Shown here piece after piece: positions 59,559 through 64,000 of a stretch of 64,000 nt of DNA. The position numbers and the translations under genes were made by a program. Source of the DNA: WS-11 sp035275545 (GTDB lineage Bacteria; Eisenbacteria; RBG-16-71-46); the NCBI GenBank assembly GCA_035275545.1, contig DATEMP010000272.1, positions 1 to 64,000 on the forward strand. The letters run 5' to 3'. How positions within the stretch are numbered: position 1 is the first letter of the stretch; the number at the start of each line of letters is the position of its first letter. Under the pieces are notes generated by a model. It did not search any database and had not been told where the DNA came from. It worked only from the letters and a program-made list of their open reading frames with translations.

Positions 59559-59799
59559 TGCGACGCGGAACGTCCGGCGAGGGTCCCGGGCCTGCCTTCC
59601 GTCCGGGATGGGTGGAAATGGACTTCTGGCCGTCCGTGAAAGTGACTCAGCCTACCACTCGCTAGCTCGCCGACATAGCGTGCATCTCGTCATTCATATT
59701 GCGATTTACATTAACACCGGCTGACCATGCAATAGGCCGTTTTCAAGCGAGACAGTCACTCATATCGCATGGGGATGGAACGGGCGCCGCCGCCCGCGT

Positions 59800-61674
59800 T
59801 CAGAATCGGAAGCGGATCAGATCCCACTGCGCGAGCCAGGCGACGAAGCCCAACCCCGCGGCCGCCACCAGCGTGTAGCCGAACCGCCATCCGCGACTCG
59901 CCGCGGAGTCGCTCCACACGACCCGCATGCCGAGTAGGCAGACGAAAGCGGCGCCGATCAGCACGAGTGGGAGCGCCATCACCACCGTGAACCAGGGCGG
60001 CACGCCGTACTCGAGGCCCGAGCCGATACCGGCGGCGAGCCCGGCGAGGAAGAGAACGCCCAGCGCCGAGACGGTGATCGCGACGCGGCGGGGTCCGGGA
60101 CGCGGCTTGGCGCCCGCGACCTCCGCTCGACCGCGGCGAACGAGTGCTGCGACCGGCGCGCTCACGAGCATCGCGAGGAACACCAGGATGCAATACCCGA
60201 GCAGGATCGCCTGGGCAATAGCGGTTGCATACCAGGGCACGCGCTCGTAGACGCGGGCGATGCCGCCGCCGGTAAACATGTGGCGCACGCTCCCGCCGGC
60301 CGCGGGATCGAACGCCACGACGCTGTGCCCGTCCGTCCGCTGGAACAATCCCGGCGCGATGGCGGTGAATCGGGTGCCGCGAAGCGACAGCGTGCCGCCC
60401 GAGTCGACGCGGACCTCGATGCGGTTGCTGAGGCTGACGAACCGCTCGATGCCGCGATGACCGTATCGGTTGAAGGCGTAGGTGCCCGCGCAGCGACGCG
60501 CTTCGCGCGCGGCGTCGGCCATGGCGGTCGGCCGCGCGATGGGACGCTGGTCCGGGAAGAAGCGATCGAGGAGCGCGGCGAGCACCTCCTCGCGCGCCGC
60601 TCCCCCGCCGCTGCCGTTGAACGCGAGGAAGAACCCGGTCCCCTGCTCGGGTAGCAGGTAGAGCAGGCTCGCGAAGCCGGCGCCGTCCCCGTCGTGCCAC
60701 AGCGCGCGCTCGCCGTTCTGGAAGCGCTCCCAGAAGCCGAGCGCGACCCCCGGCAGCCGTTCGTGCTGGGCGAACTGGCGCCGGTGCATCTCCCCGACCG
60801 CGGCCGCTCCGAGCATCCGTCGGCCGCGATACTCGCCGCCCTCGAGGTGGGCGATCATGAACCGCGCCACGTCGGAGCCGGTCGAGGTCATCATCGATGC
60901 GGGTGCGGTCTGGACGTAGTCGAATGCGATCGGGTGCGGCGGATCGGAGTCGTCGTGCCCCACGGCGAGGTCGGCCGGCATCATGGGGCGCGGCGCGAAG
61001 CTGCTGCGCGTCATGCCGAGCGGCGCGAAGAGGCTGTCCTGCATGAACCGGGCGAACGGGATCCCGGAGACCTCCTCGACCAGGTACCCCGCGAGCGCCA
61101 TGCCGTGGTTCGAGTAGCAGAGGAACCGGCCCGGCGGCTGGATGCGATCGGGCAGCCGGCGTGCGAGGTACTCGCCGAGCGGCAACGCGCCTTCGGGGCC
61201 GCGCGCTTTGCGCGCGATGTTGCGGTCGTCGAATCCCGCGGTGTGCGTGAGGAGATGGAGCAGCGTCACCGGCGGGTCGGAGTTCTCAGGCACGTGGAAC
61301 CGCCGCAGGTGCCGGTTGACGTCCTCATCGAGCGCGAGCCGGCCCCGCTCGACCAGCCGCATCGCGGCCGTCGCCGTGAAGACCTTGGACACCGACGCGA
61401 CGCGGAAGATCGTACGCTCGGGGTCGACCCGGGTGCCACGGTCGTCGGCGACGCCGTAGCCGCGGGCCAGGAGCACGGCCGTGTCGCGCACGGCTACCAG
61501 GACGCCGCCCGGCACATGGTTCCGCGCCATGGCGGCCGTCATCGCGGAATCCGCCAGCCGCTCGAGCGCCCCGACGTCATCCAGGCCCCGCGCTTGGGCG
61601 GAAGGCACACCGGGGCCGCACGCGCCGGCCAAAGCCAGCGCGCCCGACGCGAGGAGTACGACGCATCGGCGAAT
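59800..61674 (-). CDS. Serine beta-lactamase-like hydrolase with C-terminal membrane helices
   Basis: About 624 residues. The class C/esterase fold has SxxK ('RVASVSKVF'), the Tyr motif 'CYSNHGMALAGYLVEEV' (Y-S-N) and 'WHDGDGAGFAS' as the third motif. After about residue 470 come 4-5 membrane helices. Such proteins act as D-aminopeptidases, esterases or lactamase-like enzymes on the cell surface. The first ordinary start is TTG 61632, but a lipoprotein signal ('VVLLASGALALAGAC') is encoded before it; ATT 61674 has GGAGG 8 bases ahead, so I place the start there. Confidence 0.75.
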   Translation of the reverse strand: MRRCVVLLASGALALAGACGPGVPSAQARGLDDVGALERLADSAMTAAMARNHVPGGVLVAVRDTAVLLARGYGVADDRGTRVDPERTIFRVASVSKVFTATAAMRLVERGRLALDEDVNRHLRRFHVPENSDPPVTLLHLLTHTAGFDDRNIARKARGPEGALPLGEYLARRLPDRIQPPGRFLCYSNHGMALAGYLVEEVSGIPFARFMQDSLFAPLGMTRSSFAPRPMMPADLAVGHDDSDPPHPIAFDYVQTAPASMMTSTGSDVARFMIAHLEGGEYRGRRMLGAAAVGEMHRRQFAQHERLPGVALGFWERFQNGERALWHDGDGAGFASLLYLLPEQGTGFFLAFNGSGGGAAREEVLAALLDRFFPDQRPIARPTAMADAAREARRCAGTYAFNRYGHRGIERFVSLSNRIEVRVDSGGTLSLRGTRFTAIAPGLFQRTDGHSVVAFDPAAGGSVRHMFTGGGIARVYERVPWYATAIAQAILLGYCILVFLAMLVSAPVAALVRRGRAEVAGAKPRPGPRRVAITVSALGVLFLAGLAAGIGSGLEYGVPPWFTVVMALPLVLIGAAFVCLLGMRVVWSDSAASRGWRFGYTLVAAAGLGFVAWLAQWDLIRFRF

Positions 61675-61764
61675 GGTGGCGACCTCCGAGACGGTGTGGG
61701 CGACGGTTGGGCAGACGCTTGGATGGGCCGCCGCGCCGGAACGTTGGAAGCGTCGCCCGCCGGC

Positions 61765-63357
61765 TTACCTCACGTGGACGATCTTCCGCGTCTCGGAGAG
61801 GGCTCCCGCCTGGAGCCGTGACCAGTAAACCCCTGTCGCGAGCGTGCTTCCGTTCAGTTCTCGTTCGTAGGTCCCCGGCGCGAGCACCTCGTTCACGAGC
61901 AATGCGATCTCATCGCCGCGAACATCGTACACGGCGAGCCGGACGTGATTCCGACCGGTTCCCGGCGGGATCGTGAAGCGAATCATCGTGGCGGGCGTGA
62001 AGGGATTCGGGTCGCTCCGGAGCGCGAAGACGCCACGCGGCGCGCTTCCGGGCTCCACGGAGGCGCTCACGCCCGCGTACTTGATCGTCACGTAGTCGAG
62101 CCCGGTCCCGCTCCCGCCGCTCGAACCGGTCACATAGACAGCGCCGGACGAGTGGACGGCGATCGAATACGGAGTGTCATAGAAGTTCGCCGAGCCGTTG
62201 TAGCGCTCGGTCCAGCGCACCGTGCCTGATGGATCATAGGAAAGCGTTGCGAAGTCGTACTGGGTCGTGGCGTTGCCGTAGCTCGACCCGGTCACGTAGG
62301 CGTTACCCGACGCATCGACCGCAATCGCGGTGGCCCAATCGGCGCCGGCGGCCGGACCGTTGTACCGGCGCACCCAGAGCTCCGTGCCCGCGGCGTTGTA
62401 CTTGACGGTAGCGAAGTCATCCGAGCTGTTGCCGGTGACGAACACGTTGCCGTTCCCGTCGACCGCGAGGGCCGCGGCACGATCGTAGTCGTTGGCGGGC
62501 ACGGTCGACGGCCCGTCATAGCGGCGGACCCATTGTTCTGTTCCCGCGGCGTCGTACTTGATCGTCGCGTAATCGTGGTTGGTGCCGTTCCCGGTGCTCA
62601 GCCCGGTGACGTAGACATTGCCGGCCGAGTCCAAGGTCAACGCTGCCGGAGCATCAGAACCGAATCCGCCGTGGTAGGTCCGCACCCACTGCTGGACTCC
62701 GTCGAAGTCGTACTTGATCGTGGTGTAGCCGGAATTGGTCCGGCCCGTCACGTAGATGCCGGAAGCGTCGCAGGCAATCGCCGCGGGCACGTCCTCTCCA
62801 TTTCCCGAATCAAATCGCCGCACCCAGACCTCGGCGCCACCCGGGCTGTACTTGATCGTGATGATATCGAGGCCGGTGAGGGTTTCGACGTTGTAGCCCG
62901 TCACGTAGACATTGCCATCGTGATCGACGGCGATGTCGACGCCGGCGTCGCCCTCGCCGATGGTTGTGAAAAACTGTTGCCAGAGCTTGTCGCCGGCGGC
63001 GTTGTATTTCGCGGTCATGAAATAGAATGCGCCGGCACTACTTCCAGTCACGTAAACATTGCCGGCATCGTCGGTCGTGATCGCGGCCGCGGCATCGTTC
63101 CCGCCTCCATCCAGCGGCCGGAGCCACTCCTGAACTCCTGCCGAGTTGTACTTGATCGTTGTCCAGTCGTCCGCGCCCGACGTGGCCGTGGTTCCGGTGA
63201 CGTAGACGTGGCCGTCGGCACCCACGGTCATCGCATACGCAACGTCGCTGTAGGGGGTCGGGCTGGCGTATCGCGCCACCCATTCTTGTGTGACCTGCGC
63301 CTGAGCAGTCGAAATCACGGACCCGAGAATCAGGAGTGCCAGGAACGGAGTCTTCAT
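61765..63357 (-). CDS. Secreted SBBP-repeat beta-propeller protein with FlgD-like C-terminus
   Basis: 530 residues from ATG 63357. Signal peptide 'FLALLILGSVISTAQAQ'. About eight repeats of ~50 residues follow the SBBP pattern: 'A.A...D..GNVYVTG.S.......D..TIKY...G...W..RY.G' ('IAVDHDGNVYVTGYNVET', 'LTLDSAGNVYVTGLSTGNG'). The C-terminal ~95 residues ('SDPNPFTPATMIRFTIPPGTGRNHVRLAVYDVRGDEIALLVN...LATGVYWSRLQAG') form the FlgD Ig domain. Likely surface-exposed; function unknown. Confidence 0.85.
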   Translation of the reverse strand: MKTPFLALLILGSVISTAQAQVTQEWVARYASPTPYSDVAYAMTVGADGHVYVTGTTATSGADDWTTIKYNSAGVQEWLRPLDGGGNDAAAAITTDDAGNVYVTGSSAGAFYFMTAKYNAAGDKLWQQFFTTIGEGDAGVDIAVDHDGNVYVTGYNVETLTGLDIITIKYSPGGAEVWVRRFDSGNGEDVPAAIACDASGIYVTGRTNSGYTTIKYDFDGVQQWVRTYHGGFGSDAPAALTLDSAGNVYVTGLSTGNGTNHDYATIKYDAAGTEQWVRRYDGPSTVPANDYDRAAALAVDGNGNVFVTGNSSDDFATVKYNAAGTELWVRRYNGPAAGADWATAIAVDASGNAYVTGSSYGNATTQYDFATLSYDPSGTVRWTERYNGSANFYDTPYSIAVHSSGAVYVTGSSGGSGTGLDYVTIKYAGVSASVEPGSAPRGVFALRSDPNPFTPATMIRFTIPPGTGRNHVRLAVYDVRGDEIALLVNEVLAPGTYERELNGSTLATGVYWSRLQAGALSETRKIVHVR

Positions 63358-63390
63358 GACGGTACCTCGTGGAAGGTTCTCGGTCGGCTC

Positions 63391-63456
63391 GAGCTGCACG
63401 GACCCGCCTTCTTAGTCTCTCAGAGAGTCGGTTCATTACAAGGGGAGTCGAACCCC
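63391..63456 (-). promoter_or_regulatory. Candidate structured leader of the 63357 gene
   Basis: Copy of the 55608-55676 leader. On the minus strand: AGGGG-TTCGACT-CCCCT hairpin (63439-63455 region), then TAATGAA, then TCTC-TGA-GAGA hairpin, then 'CTAAGAAGGCGGGTCCGTGCAG'. The small stem differs from the other copy by a C-G to T-A change that keeps pairing. It lies 34-99 bases before the start codon. Confidence 0.5.
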
Positions 63457-64000
63457 TCACGTGCCGGAACCGGTCGACCCCTCCAAAGGCGTGCGACGTT
63501 CGCTCTCCTCCACCCAACCCGTCGGTCTTTGGAATGCGTTGGGCGACAGCCGCTTCGGGCCGGCGGCCTCAGGTCCGATCCACTCGGTTTCCGCCTCGCG
63601 CCGGATGTGCTCCAGCACGCGGAGATGGATCGTCCCCACGAAGCCGTCCGCCCACAGCGACCAATAACTCCGCGGCTGGATGCGCAGCACGTACCACGTG
63701 CTGCCGGCGAGGCGCGTGCCCCCGTCCGGTAGCGCCGAGAGACGGAACTCGCCGCGGATCGCGCGGAAGCCGTCGGCCATGTGCGGCGCCACGACGTGGC
63801 GCCATGGACTCAGCTCCCGCATCGGATCCGGTTGCTCAGTCACGTCGAACGTCAATCGTCGTGGCGCGTCCCAGGCGGTGATCGGCTCCACGAACGCGCC
63901 GGTCGAGAACTCGCACCGCCTCAGCGCGCCGACGCCGTGGCCCCGGATCGTCGCCCGCTGTGGATAGGCGACGCCCAGGCGGAACAGCAGCTCGTGCGGC
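63457..64000 (-). CDS. SRPBCC-family protein, C-terminal part (gene runs out to the right)
   Basis: The frame is open to the window edge, giving about the last 180 residues. 'HELLFRLGVAYPQRATIRGH' and 'EFSTGAFVEPITAWDAPRRL', then 'GTRLAGSTWYVLRIQPRSYWSLWADGFVGTIHLRVLEHI' match a large SRPBCC membrane protein often found in Bacteroidota and Acidobacteria (ligand unknown). The start is outside the window. The last ~40 codons share sequence with 55688-55715. Confidence 0.8.
   Translation of the reverse strand, partial: PHELLFRLGVAYPQRATIRGHGVGALRRCEFSTGAFVEPITAWDAPRRLTFDVTEQPDPMRELSPWRHVVAPHMADGFRAIRGEFRLSALPDGGTRLAGSTWYVLRIQPRSYWSLWADGFVGTIHLRVLEHIRREAETEWIGPEAAGPKRLSPNAFQRPTGWVEESERRTPLEGSTGSGT

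Noticed and set aside
56916..59639. 907-codon open frame on the plus strand
   Set aside because: Antisense to the FG-GAP gene; repeated GDG codons create open antisense frames.
63438..63456. tRNA T-arm-like hairpin (minus strand AGGGG-TTCGACT-CCCCT)
   Set aside because: Loop fits the T-loop consensus, but no acceptor stem, D arm or anticodon arm can be found around it.

Overview
This high-GC window looks chromosomal and comes from an uncultured-type bacterium. The best lineage clue is a set of five secreted proteins that end in an 'APNP...F..G' FlgD-like Ig domain, as in T9SS-type secreted proteins of the FCB superphylum and Candidatus Eisenbacteria. The lineage is an inference from protein style; there is no rRNA gene here to settle it.

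1-17 kb, core chromosome: the end of a Mur-ligase-family gene, a potassium-channel-like protein, a membrane HIT protein, a PadR regulator with an RDD membrane protein, an acetamidase-like enzyme, hisS-aspS, a VanZ-like protein, a flippase plus glycosyltransferase pair, a large secreted sialidase-fold protein, a 5'-3' exonuclease, an AmpG-like transporter and tRNA-Lys(CTT).

17.1-36.1 kb, integrated element: a tyrosine recombinase lies beside tRNA-Lys, and a perfect 57-bp copy of the tRNA 3' half (attL/attR) bounds 19 kb. The left part carries a short phage-type gene string. The middle carries a seven-gene plus-strand operon: a type III-like restriction helicase/nuclease, its methyltransferase, a small protein, a SIR2-like protein, an unknown protein, a probable D-ExK nuclease and another unknown. 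The right part is a minus-strand replication-type operon with a RepA-like ATPase, a cold-shock protein, a Zn-finger protein, a regulator-like protein and several small unknowns. No capsid or conjugation genes are visible, so it resembles a satellite or cryptic integrative element whose main cargo is defence.

36.1-55.8 kb, accessory-looking chromosome: CPBP protease, archaemetzincin-like lipoprotein, APH-like kinase, two AraC regulators, an esterase, DinB/DUF1801/SRPBCC stress-type proteins, MDR and SDR oxidoreductases, an ArsR-SRPBCC-DinB operon with a textbook promoter and operator, and a chimeric pseudogene built from two neighbouring genes. A degraded third copy of the tRNA-Lys 3' end lies at 55.74 kb, so this stretch may once have been a second island.

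55.8-64 kb: DoxX and DinB proteins, an FG-GAP propeller protein, a serine beta-lactamase-like membrane protein, an SBBP propeller protein and the end of a SRPBCC gene. A similar, probably structured leader precedes two of the secreted-protein genes (55.6 and 63.4 kb).
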